Source: Allolobophora icterica (lineage: Eukaryota > Annelida > Clitellata > Crassiclitellata > Lumbricidae). Taken from it: 64,000 nucleotides of DNA. Position 1 is the first letter of the stretch, and each line of letters opens with the position of its first letter. The translations under genes and the position numbers were made by a program. Shown here one piece after another: positions 22,038 to 34,840 of this stretch. The notes beneath the pieces were generated by a model that saw only the letters and a program-made list of their open reading frames with translations, made no database searches and was not told the origin of the DNA. Where the stretch lies: the NCBI GenBank assembly GCA_963556255.1, contig OY744605.1:6753267-6817266 (forward strand). Direction: 5' to 3'.

Positions 22038-25000
22038 ATGCCGAGCATCGGATGGCATGACGATCTAACTCAGCATCTCATTGACCTGATACGAGGTCAG
22101 ATGTCACGGAAGGATGAGTTAGAGGGTCAAAGGCATCGAGAGCTAAGATTAACATCTGTTCGGCAGCTGTGGCCACCGGCGCCGAACCTACAACCAATTA
22201 TTGGGGACTTTGACAGAGCTGTTGGAGGACCTGTAAGGTCCAGAAAAGATGCTTCTGTGGCCGGAGGCTGGCGTTCGCTCCAAGAGACGACGTCAACAGG
22301 TGCCCACACCTTTGGCGCCATGCCAGCTATTGATCCAGTTTCCATGAAATCTCCTGGAAGTGCTTCATATTCTAGAGAAAATCCAGGTGGTGATTCGGTA
22401 TCCTCTGGGTCACCTCTGCCATTGTTTCTGAGTCGACCTTCTCTCTCTGGCCTGCGAATGACATCCGCAGGTGGATTTACCACAAATCCGTTGCCAATGG
22501 TTGGTAGATCTTCAACTATTTCCACGTCACAACCAGAATTCCACAGTCCGCCTTCGGTGTCCTATCGAATCGCGTCTGCTGGTTCGTTGTTCGATTTCGC
22601 AGATTTTTCAGCTGGCTTTTCGAACTTGCCTTCAACACACAACGAAGCGATCGACCCGTTTGCTTTTGAGGCTGAGTCCATCAGAGGTAGACTGTTCGCA
22701 GCTGGTGAAAGTTGGTCAGCGTCTACAACAACGCCTTCGTTGCTGAACCCGACTGTAAGTTCCATTACTATTTTTATTGACATACAAAACAATTGTAAGT
22801 TGGTAATTGTAATTTTGTAATTGTAATCGAGAATTTATATAGCGCCACTCAATATCAGAGGCGCTCACGACCCGGGTCAGTGTCTTCACTGACAAAGAGA
22901 AATGTTGTCAGGCCCATGCAAAACTGGACCGATGGTTCTATCTCTCTATCTATTCTATCTGTCTGTCTGTTTATTTTCGGTGAATGCGAAGACTGAGTGC
23001 CTGTGTATATAAACAATATGCGTATATAAACAATATGGTCGCCACTGACTTCGCTCCAATAGAGCGCCGCTAGCTACCAGCCTTATCCCATAATGCAATA
23101 CGCTAAGTTAGTAACTAACATGATGAACTTTAATTTCCTCGAAAATTATAATATATGTAGACATCTTAAGAAATTATTTCTTGGAATTTATAAGATTGTT
23201 CGTATGGTGTTTTAGATAAAAATCATTCAGTTCTTTTTGTAATATAAGTTCGTGTTCGTTACTTACTGACTTAGCTAATTGCATTATGGATGTGGCAGGT
23301 AGGTTGCTCTATTGGAGCGATGTCAGTGGCAACCATATTGTTTATGCATACAGGCACTCATTTTCTCATTTACCCTATTTTGTCCTCCTCTCTGGCTTTT
23401 AATCAATTTAATTTTAATCAATTTACTTTTAATTAATTTAATCTGGCTTTAAATCAATTAACCGACCGATCAAATGTTTCTCAAGACGAGTTACAAAAGC
23501 TTATCTTACAATTTCAATTCTTACAGTATGAAGACGTTATCAAGATTCAGCGAGAAAAGGCCACGCCCACTTTGGCTGCCAGAGCCACGCCCACTTCAGC
23601 TACGAAAGCCACGCCCTCCTCATCCGTCGTGATGGCAGAAACAAGAAGAGCAACTGATGTTTCTAACCGGGAACAACGCCGAGTGCCACCCATCAGCACC
23701 CGAATTTCTTGTTCCTTCTGCCGTACGAATGGGGAAACGGCTGACGTGTATAAGTCTCACTCCTTACACGATGGCGAGGGTAACGTGTCCTGTCCCACTC
23801 TCTTTCAACACATCTGTGAGCTCTGTGGGTCAACTGGATCCTCAGCCCATACCCGAAAGTATTGTCTTCAATACGAACCAAAGACCGGATTGACCGACGT
23901 CAAAGCCCTCAAGGCCACCAAACGCACCGCTGGTAAGTTCAGGTGTAATGTATTACGTAACTGTATTATAGCGCCTAATTAGACTAACAGGATTACAGGA
24001 ACGTATGTATGAATGCATGCATGTGTGTAGGTATGTATGTATGTATGTATGTATGTATGCATCTATATATGTATATTGTATTTGTGCATGTATGTATAAA
24101 TGTATGTACGTATGTATATATAATATGCATATAAGGGCCTATTTGCGTGTATGTGGGTGTATACATGTATGTGTGTATTTAACTGAGCTTCTTAACACAA
24201 TTAAAACAGAAGCGGTGGTGCAATTGAAAGTGAAGGCTAATACTAATATGTATACATACTTAATTTATTTGCTTTCAATTGCATCACCGCTTCTGCGTTA
24301 AATTGTGTTAAAAAAGCTCAGTTAAATACATTGGCTAATGACACTCAGCATTCGTCCCTGACGGGTGTAGGACATTATCCCCCCGGACATTATCCCCCCG
24401 GACATTTTCCCCCGGACAGAATCCCCCCGGGGTAGGACATTATCCCCCCGACTTTGCAAATAATAACTTATATTTCACACATATATATCATACATACATA
24501 TATACATACATGCATAATATACATATATACATATATACCTACATATATACATGCATATATACATATATATACATACATACATAAGTACATACATACATAT
24601 ACACACACATACATATATACATACTTATATACATATATACATGCGTATATACATACATAAATACATACATACATGAACACATAAATACATACATACACTC
24701 ATGCGTACATACAACCATCCATCCATACATAAATACATACATGCATGCATACATACATACATACATACATACATACATACACACATACATATACACATAC
24801 ATGCATACATAAGTACATACATCCATACATAAATACATACATGCATGCATACATACATACATACATAAATACATACATGCAAAAATGCATACATACATAC
24901 ATACATACACATACATGCATACATACGTACATACATCCATACATAAATACATACTTGCATACATACATACAAGCATACATACATGACGCACACGGGATTA

Positions 25001-25408
25001 CAAGGATATAGGCTGATTACACAGAGGGGGATTTTGTCCGGGGGGGATAATGTCCTAGCTAAAAACGGGGGGATAATGTCCGGGGGATAATGTCCGTTCC
25101 CCGTCCCTGACGGGGGTGTGGTACGGCGTCTGCTTTCAGTTCCATTGCTCAAATAGTTTCATAAACGTCTCAGAATATTTTTCAAAATGACGTCCTCAAC
25201 GTGATCAGTTTTAACTGGTGGCAATCGTGGCATCACTCACCACCGTTGTCCGTCAGTTTGAACGAGTGCAATGCCATCTGAGGTCCCTTAAGCCTTTCCT
25301 CACGTTTTCTTATTAACTCTGTATCAATTTAAAAAATCTAGTTGACTTAATTATATTGTTACGTTTTTCGCAGCTGGAAGGCGATACAAATTTGGGCGGA
25401 GACTTTAA
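22038..25408 (+). CDS. Nanos B, RNA-binding zinc-finger translational regulator
   Basis: Three exons: 22038-22754, 23527-23932, 25374-25408, with consensus donors and acceptors in phases 0 and 1, giving 385 aa. The fingers are C301-x2-C304-x12-H317-x10-C328 and C336-x2-C339-x7-H347-x4-C352, the exact Nanos signature. The protein ends AAGRRYKFGRRL, a longer basic tail than in A (AGRRY) because the TAA of A reads AAA here. The N-terminal 239 residues are Ser/Pro/Gly-rich without known domains. A later in-frame ATG at 22101 is an alternative start, since nanos C begins nearer that point. Introns hold a LINE-type tail, an inverted-repeat element and a foldback element. It is likely functional, being intact in every visible respect. 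Confidence 0.88.
22829..22900 (-). mobile_element. LINE/SINE-type 3' hairpin tail
   Basis: Reads ATTTATATAGCGCCACTCA...CAGAGGCGCTC, a hairpin shared with the 3' ends of the L2/CR1-like LINE (46770-46830) and of SINEs in this window. It is a short remnant in nanos B intron 1. A near-identical one is at 26403-26455. Confidence 0.65.
22978..23372. mobile_element. inverted-repeat element in nanos B intron 1
   Basis: The stretch about 22995-23120 returns in reverse complement at about 23250-23365, with shared pieces GAGTGCCTG, TATAAACAATATGG, CACTGAC..CGCTCCAATAGAGC and CATAATGCAAT. The arms are about 100 bp. Nanos A intron 1 has only a single matching end piece (15430-15460). No clear target-site duplication or coding region was seen, so the superfamily is unassigned. 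Confidence 0.65.
23527..23932 (+). other. nanos B zinc-finger exon
   Basis: Exon 2 of nanos B carries all eight zinc-binding residues. It is the best-conserved exon between copies A and B, and copy C retains only its first part. Confidence 0.85.
24365..25104 (-). mobile_element. foldback-like element with GGACATTATCCCCCC ends
   Basis: The left end is a tandem of GGACATTATCCCCCC units (24369-24452) and the right end is the inverted GGGGGGATAATGTCC series (25026-25104). The interior is mostly a CATA microsatellite. Its ends match those of 19810-20797 in reverse orientation, including the AGCTA spacer. It sits in nanos B intron 2, and no counterpart exists in nanos A intron 2. Confidence 0.75.
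25122..25300 (+). repeat. dispersed repeat in nanos B intron 2
   Basis: Closely similar to 37337-37540 (upstream of nanos C), and in reverse to about 13800-14000 (nanos A intron 2). Its end part (CCGTCAGTTTGAACGAGTGC..GCCAT) also recurs near 27712-27767 and 62168-62220. It may be a low-copy SINE or MITE of unknown type. Confidence 0.6.
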
Positions 25409-25551
25409 TCTACACGTGAACGTCCCAGCACCTGATCTAAATTCAACCGCCAGCATGGCCAATGCCCTTCGAGGAACTATATATACTTCTATAGACACTC
25501 TCAGTCGTTTTGCAGGAGTACTGTGTTTATTCCAGCTGAAAAGCAGATCTT

Positions 25552-25557
25552 AATAAA
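25552..25557 (+). terminator. polyadenylation signal AATAAA of nanos B
   Basis: Located about 145 bases past the nanos B stop and conserved in position and context in all three nanos copies. Confidence 0.75.
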
Positions 25558-25925
25558 ATTTTGTTTCTCGGATAATTTATTAATAGTCTTGGAGGCATGC
25601 ATTGAGACAAAATTATCAATTGTTCAGAAAGTATGGGTAATGACTGTTCAGCCTGCAGCTTATGGCTGAACGTAATCTTCTTTTCCCTATACTAACTAAT
25701 GATAGCACCGATTAGAAGCTAATGGATGAGAATTTCGGTCTTTTATATGCATATATATGTCTATGACACATCATGATGCTTACTATGCACCAATTCATTC
25801 GCTTGCATTAGACAAATTTACATGGCAAATCTTCAAAATATTATAATCGATAAGCGTATACCATGGACGCCATTAATTGGTCCAACCGCTGAAACGGTGT
25901 AGATGTAAAAGATATTAAAATAACC

Positions 25926-26819
25926 TAAAGTTTATAAAAACCAAACCTGAGCTTTTGACCTGCGAAAGAAGGGTTTTATTTTGGCAGAGGAAAGAGTAGG
26001 CCTATTCCATGCAGTGTTTGTATGTGAATGTATAGGCCTATTGTATACGTATATAAATTATGTTAAATTGTGCGTGTAATATGTATGTGTGCGAAATTGC
26101 ATACGTGTAGGCCTACGTAATAAGTATGAATAAAATAATAATTAGGCCTACGTATATTTTTACTTATGTATGTGCATGTACTTAAATATATACATAATGC
26201 ATGTAGTTTATTTGCAAAATTAAATAGCGCCACGACCGAATAGAATTTAAAGCTCCTGTGGAAATGAGGCAAGGAAGGCTAAGAAACTCAAGTTGGAAAT
26301 TGCTATAGGAAGCTGATTCTAAAAGGATGGACCGAAAACAGAAAAACTTCCCTACTGGATCGCAGTAGCTCAAACATGTAAATATGTGTGTATCATATTG
26401 TAATAATCGAGAATTTATATAGCGCCACTCAAATCAGAGGCGCTCACGACATAATTATGTTTGACCGGAGCAGGTGAACAGCAAAGCCGCTGAACTTCAC
26501 GCCTTTGCCAGTATACCTGCACCACAAACGTTTTCGAATGGTTCCACTTCCACGCCTGGAAAGGGTCGTTAAAACCACAAAACAAATCTTAACAATTGGC
26601 AAAGAGCCAAGTCAACCCCCCAACATTCGCATTCAGCAACAGCTTTATTTCACAGAACACTGGATTCAGCGCACAGCCATGTATATCTGAAGCCATCGCA
26701 CAGCTGCATTATAGAGGGGCCTACATTTTTACATTAGCCATGCAGAGGCGCCCGCGATGGCACAAAGCAGTCTTTTTAGGATTTAAACGCAGACGAAGAA
26801 CTAGTTGTTTTAGTGTGAG
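25926..26819. other. gene-free region after nanos B
   Basis: Holds several TAGGCCTA octamers (about 25998, 26031, 26106, 26143) and a LINE/SINE 3' hairpin tail at 26403-26455. No gene was identified. Confidence 0.45.
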
Positions 26820-27980
<1,161 letters not shown>

Positions 27981-27984
27981 GAGT

Positions 27985-28054
27985 GTAGCGGATGAGACAG
28001 TAGCCAGACAGACAGACAACGGATCGACTCGGATGCTACTATACATTCGCAGCG
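27985..28054 (+). other. putative 5' non-coding exon of Kv gene B
   Basis: Ends in AGCG followed by the donor gtaagc, matching the AGCG|gtgagt end at 1318 upstream of Kv gene A. It probably splices to an acceptor near 29310 (gttgagttcag). The left edge is arbitrary. Confidence 0.35.
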
Positions 28055-28169
28055 GTAAGCATTTTCCTTCTGCCTCGGGTTAGGTTGTATGGCGCTATAT
28101 AAATTTTGAATTACGATTACAAAGACACCAACTCCCGCTGCACACTCTTTATAGAAAGCGATCGGTACT

Positions 28170-28571
28170 CAGGAGCGTAGCTAGACTTCAATTCAAGAGG
28201 AGGCAACTACTGCTTGTCAAAATATTTGGTGACTTTTTGGAAATTTCTTCATCAGAAAATGTTATGACCTTTTTTGGGAATTTCTTCAACAGAAAATTTG
28301 ATGACCTTTTTTGGAATTTCTTCAACAGAAAATTATTTGATGACCTTTTTGAGAATTTCTTCAACAGAAAATTTGATGACCATGTGATGACCTTTTTGGG
28401 GAATTTCTTCGTCAAAACATTTGATGGCCTTTTTCGAGAGATTTCTTCCGTTCAAGAGGAGGCAACATCCACCTCTAATCGAGTCTACTTAAGGATGCAG
28501 GGCTATAACCCAAGGAAACATTTTAAATCTAACAAACCAAGAGGAGGCAATAGCTATAGCCTATGCCTATG
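28170..28571. mobile_element. hAT-type MITE with internal tandem repeat, TSD TCGGTACT
   Basis: The ends are CAGGAGCGTAGCTAGAC and, on the right, GCTATAGCCTATGCCTATG. They are bordered by an exact 8-bp duplication TCGGTACT at 28162-28169 and 28572-28579. The interior holds about five copies of a 36-48 bp unit containing AATTTCTTCAACAGAAAA and TTGATGACC (28235-28450). It is absent from the homologous position upstream of Kv gene A, giving a natural empty site. Confidence 0.85.
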
Positions 28572-29387
28572 TCGGTACTACCTTTCGTGTAGCGCTGCAA
28601 CAACGTCCTGCCACTTCTTCGTTTACTACTTCCATTCGAATTCTTCTCCTGTACCCTATAACTTTTACCGATTCTTCATAAACCTTGATATTTTACTATA
28701 GCGCCTCTCAGTACTTAGCAAAAGTGCTGCCTACGCTGGCATAATTGGTGTTGAAGTCGTTAAGAAAAAGTTAATCAGTAGGTAAACAGTATTGAAATAA
28801 CCAGAGGACTCACACATAAACGATGAGCTCAAACAGTATACCTGAGAATGTGCGCACGTGTATATGTCAGTTTGTCAGAAACTAATTCATAACGAGAAAT
28901 AGCCGCTATATATGACCAAAATAATGGAGAAGCTAATCATCTTTGTTATGACTCAGCGTCATGGAACAGAATCTTCAGTCGAATCTTCAACTTCGACGAT
29001 TGCAGCGCCACCAAACGGTGGCATTTATAATGGTAAGTGCAAACTTATATAACGCCATTTCAATTAAGAGAGACTCGTCAGAGGCGCCCCCCCCGACCTG
29101 TCACGAAGGGTTCTAGTGCACAATGCATCCACCGATGGCGCACGAAGACCATTTCATAACCTTTTCAATGTTCAGAAGATCAAGCTGTGTATATTTACCT
29201 GGAGATTTATCATAGCGCCTTTATTAGTACCTCACGATACAAAGCCCCTTAAACTAAGAACGAAATGGCATAAGAGACTGAACATAAGGAACAGTTTTCG
29301 TTGAGTTCAGAGTCATCAGACCAAAATATCGGCCCAGTCGAGTTCAACGACTACCAACAAGTGGAAACACACCATCCGAGCTTTACC

Positions 29388-32300
29388 ATGTTTCCGACCG
29401 TCAAAGTCTCCAACAACGAAGGTGTCTTAGAAGATCCAGTTCCATCATCCTTCCACCTGATGGCCATGCAGAGCGATAACTCCTCCACCGATGAACATCC
29501 ACCTCCACCGTCGAGCGGATCTCTGCTTCCCTCTGCAACATTCATCAACCCACAACTGTCGAAGAAGGTCGTGCTGAATGTCGGAGGGGTACGACACGAG
29601 GTCATGTGGAAGAGCCTCGATCGGTTACCCCATACCCGCCTTGGGAAGCTGCGCTACTGCACGACACACAAGGCGCTGATGAAACTGTGCGATGACTACA
29701 ACTTAGCTGAAATGGAATTCTTCTTCGATCGACAGCCAAGGTCAAAACAAACTCTCGTATAACTTATTTAACTGCGTATTCGTTTTTAAGGGACAATTTC
29801 TTAGCAATTTTTCGTCGCGCATAGCTGATATTATTGCTATTATTAAAGAGATAATGACCGAGCATCAACGTATGGTTAGAAATTGTTTTGTCCGTGCAAA
29901 AATGGCACTATGGAAACGATTACGTGATCACAATGCTTGTCATTAGTCGCGATTGATCTTACTCGCCGCACTCAGCATCAACCTTGAATCTACCTCGTTG
30001 ATCATTTTCACTGTTCCAACACTTTTGCAACGAAGAGAGAGGCATTGCAAAATTTTAGTTCAATTGTATTGTATGCGACTGTATTACTTTGAATTGTATT
30101 GCATTGTTTTGCATAGCATTGTTTTTGTATACTTTTGTGTTGTTTTAATTGTCAGTGATATAGGGAGTGAATGAATCTCCAAAAAGTCACTGATAGCATT
30201 TAAAATGCCCTCCCATGTGTTCAGAATTGCAGATAGAAGATCTCAATTTCAAATTTCGGGATCGAAGCATTACATTTAATTATCATCAGTTAAATTCTTT
30301 CATGAACGACTCACTGGCTTCTTCTCTTTTCTCGTCACTCCAGGTCCTTCTCATCAATCCTCAACTTCTACCAAACTGGAAGATTCCATCTGCCGGAAGA
30401 TGTGTGCGTTGTGTCCTTCAAGGAGGATATACAGTACTGGAACATCGACGAGCTATATTTGGAGTCCTGCTGCCAACCCAAGTACCACCAGAGCAAGGAC
30501 CGTGTCTTAGAGGAGGTGCGTAAGGATGGGAAGCGCGTGGTCGAAGACTTTGGAACGGTATACTGCGCCAGGTGGCGTCAGAAGCTCTGGGATCTACTGG
30601 AAAAGCCTCATACGTCCACCCCAGCATTGGTAAGTCCAAAGTCATCATCGTCATCACTGTCGTTTTGGTCATAGTCGTCCTTTTCATCTTTATTGTTAAT
30701 ACTCTGCTCCTCCTCTTCCTCCTCCTGTTCTTCCTCCTGTTCTTCCTCCTCCATCCAATTCGCATCTTCGTCATTGTAATCCTTATCACAACCGTCGTCG
30801 TCATCATGGCTATTATCATTTTTATAACTTTCGTCGTCATCATCATTCCGTCTTCGTCCTTCTCCTCCTCCTCTTCCTCGTCCTCTTCATCGTCATCATT
30901 TCCATCATCGTGCAGAAGAAGGAGGCGGTGGAGAAGAATAAGAGAGAAGAACAAAAAGAGGAGAAAGAAGAATTAAGTACTCGAAGAAGTACAAGAGAAG
31001 AGGGAAAAAGAACAGGAAAAAGAAAAGGGAGAAGAAGAAGAATAGAGCGAATTAGGAGAACGAGGGGAGCGGTATATAGAAGGTGTCGAAGGAGGAGGAG
31101 GAGGATAAAAAGAGTAGGATGACTGGATGGAAAGGGTGCGGATTTGCTTGCGGTTGAGTGGATTGGTGGATGGATGGGAGTACGGACGGATGGAATGACG
31201 GACGACTAGTGGGACTGATGAGTTCGATGAATGGATGAAGAGTTGATGAATGGACGAACAGATGGATGGATTCAGGGATGGGCAGAAGGAAGGATAGGTG
31301 GATGAATAGATGGATGAATAGATGGATGAATAGATGGATGGATGGATGGATGGATGGATGGATGGATGGATGGATGGATGGATGGATGGATGGACAGGCG
31401 GCTAGACTAAACCTTGTCGATTGGGTTAGATCATAACGAAATGAAGTACAACTTTCGAAACTGTATTAAGCTTTGTAGAGTCGTCTTACATTCTAAACTG
31501 AATATTGTTGTCTTTCAGCTGTTGACCATTGTGTCCATCGTATTCATCATCGTCTCTACCATTTCAATCATGCTCAACACGATCAGTAGCTTGCATGTGC
31601 ACGATAAAAACGGAAAAATGTCTGACAACGAGTACTTGGCAATCATTGATGCCGTGTGTATCGTGTGGTTCACCCTCGAATACGTTCTTCGGTTCTGGGC
31701 CTCTCCTAGCAAGCTCTCCTTCCTCAAGGATGCAATGAACATCATAGATCTGCTGGCCAATATATCTTACTACATCTCACTCATGCTGTCCCAGTCGACC
31801 TACTATACGCGACGGTTCAAAGATTTTCTGAGGTTCTTACAGATCTTGCGAATCGTTCGGCTTGTGAAGCTGGCCAGATATTCTACGGCTCTGAAGTCGA
31901 TGGGATACACATTCAGGCGTAGCTGGATGGAAATGGGGTTGCTCTTGATGTTTCTAGTGATCGAGGTCATTGTCTTCTCAAGCCTCGCTTATTTTTTGGA
32001 GAAAGATGAATACCGTGGTCAATTCAGTAGCATCCCAAATGCGTTCTGGTGGGCTGTAGTCACCATGACAACCGTCGGCTATGGCGACATGTACCCAATA
32101 ACTAGTTGGGGTAAACTGGTCGGGGCTGCGTGCTGCGTCTCTGGGATTCTGTTCATTGTCCTGCCCATTCCCATCCTCGTCAACAACTTCACAGAATGTT
32201 ACAGGGAACAGATACGTCGCGAGAAGAGTCTGAAGCGCCTCGAGGCTCTCAAACTGGTGAATACGAGTGGCAACATGGTATGCCTCAGCGCCTTGAATAC

Positions 32301-32427
32301 CCAAGATGTGAACTGGAGTGGTACTGGTGGTTTTAGGGGCTCTAGAGACCCTGCCGTGGCTCAGATGGCGTCCTGCCGTTGTTCCAAGCGACAAGAGACC
32401 AAGAACCAGGTCAAGGAGCACGCCTAA
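29388..32427 (+). CDS. Kv2-like voltage-gated potassium channel subunit B
   Basis: Three exons: 29388-29740, 30344-30629, 31519-32427, with the same phases (2, 0) as paralog A, giving 515 aa. It has a T1 domain (NVGGVRHEV), six membrane segments, and a canonical filter TMTTVGYGD at residues 395-403. S6 reads [14 protein letters not shown], and the post-S6 [19 protein letters not shown] is Kv2-like. S4 has the charge pattern R-x5-R-x2-R-x2-K-x2-R. As I recall the typical Kv2 S4, that is one R-x-x triplet short, and the same shortening is in copy A. 29388 is the first ATG in the exon. The frame stays open upstream to about 29301, so an upstream coding exon is possible. The C-terminus is short, about 70 residues after S6 helix end. 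It should form a plasma-membrane K+ channel; intact throughout. Confidence 0.88.
30680..31400. repeat. low-complexity intron 2 of Kv B
   Basis: CTC/TCGTCAT-rich and GAAGAA-rich stretches (30690-31110) are followed by a GGATGGATGAAT array, with pure (GGAT)n at 31330-31393. Long open frames here are compositional artefacts. Confidence 0.85.
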
Positions 32428-32683
32428 GGACCAACCAGTCGAATGTTACCGGAAAAGAGGACGTTTATAGAGTGACTGGTTCGAACCAAGGCCCTTGCAT
32501 TTCAGGGGTTGGACTGTGAAGTAAAAGAGCTGATTATGCGTAACCTATAGTGTATTGTTATGCAATCTAAGCTAAGGTTTTAGTGCTAAGCAATTCATAA
32601 AGTGAAAGGGTTATGTTATCACGTGACACGTGCTCTTCTCTTGAGCGTTGTTGTTTCCACGACGTGCGTCCATCATTTTGGAG

Positions 32684-33726
32684 CAGCGTGAGAATTGCAG
32701 AAAAAAGACTGGTGCACGGGGTCAGACTTTGATGAGTTTGATCCACATGGAATTTAATATTATATCCGCATTTTCAAACTGAGAAAATTCATAAATGAAA
32801 TATAAAGCTTAAATTCCTTAAAATGATGATATCACCAAATTTATTATCAGAATTGCTTTTTATCCAAGTTGTTTAGTTAAGTACAATGTTACAATTGCAT
32901 ATCTAATGATGAACTATTTTTATTTATTTATTTATTTTATTTATTTATTCCGGATTTCTATAGCGCCTCTCGAAGTCTACTACTACTCAGAGGCGCTCCC
33001 GACTACAGCATTAGATACTGTGCCGGAATTTTCACACCGAAGCGCCACGAGCAATTGCGAGTGAAGGACTTGCCCAAGGTCCGTACGCAGCGGCTAGAGT
33101 GCGATTCGAACCTGCAACCCTCCGGTCACAAGGCGCCGAACTTACCACTGAGCCACCACGCCCCACAGTTAAGTATAATGTTACAATTGCTTATCTAATG
33201 ATGAACATGGAGTCTTTAGTTAAGTATACTGTTACAATTGCATATATATATATATATCTAATGATGGACTATCGAATCTTTAGTTAAGCAGGCCTAAAAT
33301 ATTACCACTGCATATCGATTGATGTTGTACCGACTGCTTTCGTCAAATTGTATTACTACCCATTTTGGGTCTCCTGTGTAGCCAGATTATGTTAACTGAT
33401 TATAAGCATTATATCTTTTTTAACCTTGCAATGTTTGGTTACAGAAATAAAATACTATACTATATTATGCTATACTATGCTATACTATACTATTAGTTTA
33501 CAATTCACATGGTCACAAAATCTCACAATAAACCAGTCCGCACTTTATTAGTAACTCACAAAGCGATTTGTGAAAGAAAATGATAAAATATATGCATAAT
33601 ATAATCACACTAGCACAACTGATGGGGTTGGAAACAACTCACTGTGGCGTGGAATGAAGACTTAACTAGGGGGTCGTAAGAAAGATTAGGGGGTTGAACC
33701 CCAACCTCTGACAATTCTCACCCTGT
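32684..33726. mobile_element. hAT-type element, imperfect TSD TTTTGGAG/TTTTGGAT
   Basis: The left end CAGCGTGAGAATTGCAG and right end CTGACAATTCTCACCCTG resemble the ends of the 2589-2739 MITE. Target copies are TTTTGGAG (32676-32683) and TTTTGGAT (33727-33734), which is 7 of 8, with one spare T at the right junction. The roughly 1-kb interior includes a later SINE insertion (32945-33178). No transposase was seen. Confidence 0.6.
32945..33178 (-). mobile_element. tRNA-derived SINE with LINE-type 3' hairpin tail
   Basis: On the minus strand it starts with a tRNA-like head (GGGGCGTGGTGGCTCAGTGG; box B GGTTCGAATCGC). It continues with GACCTTGGGCAAGTCCTTCAC and ends with GGGAGCGCCTCTGA...AGAGGCGCTATAGAAAT and an ATAA-rich tail. 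The terminal hairpin matches the 3' end of the L2/CR1-like LINE at 46770-46830, so that LINE type probably mobilised the SINE. Confidence 0.8.
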
Positions 33727-33734
33727 TTTTGGAT

Positions 33735-34840
33735 TCCACTCCAGGTCGTGCACAGAAATTTTTCCCGCGACTAAAGTTTCAAACTAGCCCAATTGGGCGG
33801 GAAAACCGCGGAACTACATGGCAACACTGAGTAAAATACTTCCGTCCAAAGACTTCATATATAGTGTAAATAATTTTCTTATGCATGGCACACCGGTTGT
33901 TTACTAAATCATGCATTTGGACATTCCATCTTCAGATTCATCCAATAAAAACCATTGAGTCGAGTTATTTGAGTGTGTATAGTACTGTGTACGCTATTGC
34001 TAACTTGCTGTACATGTAGATTTACTTTTAGGCTAAAATGACTCTTCTCGCTGCCTTCTGACCGCCGGGGGCCCTTGTACATTGTACAACCTGCACAACA
34101 CACTGCTATACGCCATTGACTGACTCGTCAATGAGTGAATGGCATTTTGTCAATGAATGACTTCCGTCAAGGAATAATTAAGTTTTGAAGTCAATGTCGT
34201 TATAATTCACCTGATTATACATACAACTGGAAAAAAGATGTCGAGAAAATCTGGGATTAAAGTAATCCGAAAATTCCTGTTTTTCGCGTTATAACTTATA
34301 ATAGTCAGAAACAGGAAGTACAGCTTCTTGTTTGCAAATATATAGAATCTAGTCATAATCTTATCGTGGAACTCTCACCTGGAAACTGATTCTTACATCA
34401 AATACAAATACTTACAAGCAAACTTACAAGATATAGGCCATTAATTCGAACAGAGCTAAAACATTCCGAGTTTTATGGTTGTCATCCACGGCTGCGTAAT
34501 TTTAATCTAGGTATATATGCCTACTATAATAGGCCGATTAGATGTCGATTCACTAAAAATCATGCATGGCCGACCAGCAAAAATGGTGCCTAAGCCAGAA
34601 GCCCAAAAGTTTTGAAACTATAGAGTAAAAAACACCGCACGCGTGTATATTTCATGTATAATTTGCATGTATGTATATATATGTACGTTATATGCATGCT
34701 TGTCTGCATATATGTGTGTGTGCGTCTGCACTGTACATGTACGAATGCATGCATGTACAGATCTTTCGCTGTCGTGGGACCATCCATATACGGAACTCCC
34801 TTCCCTTGCTACTATACGTGGGACCCTATATATATACCAG
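33735..34840. other. gene-free intergenic region
   Basis: AT-rich sequence without recognised genes. Positions about 34650-34760 contain ATGTAT-rich low complexity. Confidence 0.4.

Larger units (their letters stand above)
19100..25925 (+). repeat. right arm of the nanos inverted duplication
   Basis: Reverse-orientation partner of 13250-18300. It has gained at least three insertions absent from the left arm: a foldback-like element at 19810-20797, an inverted-repeat element at 22978-23372, and a second foldback-like element at 24365-25104. The inverted duplication therefore predates those insertions or the left arm lost them. Confidence 0.8.

Noticed and set aside
28235..28450. CRISPR-like array
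   Set aside because: Repeats of 36-48 bp are contiguous and degenerate without unique spacers, lie inside a hAT MITE, and the genome is eukaryotic.
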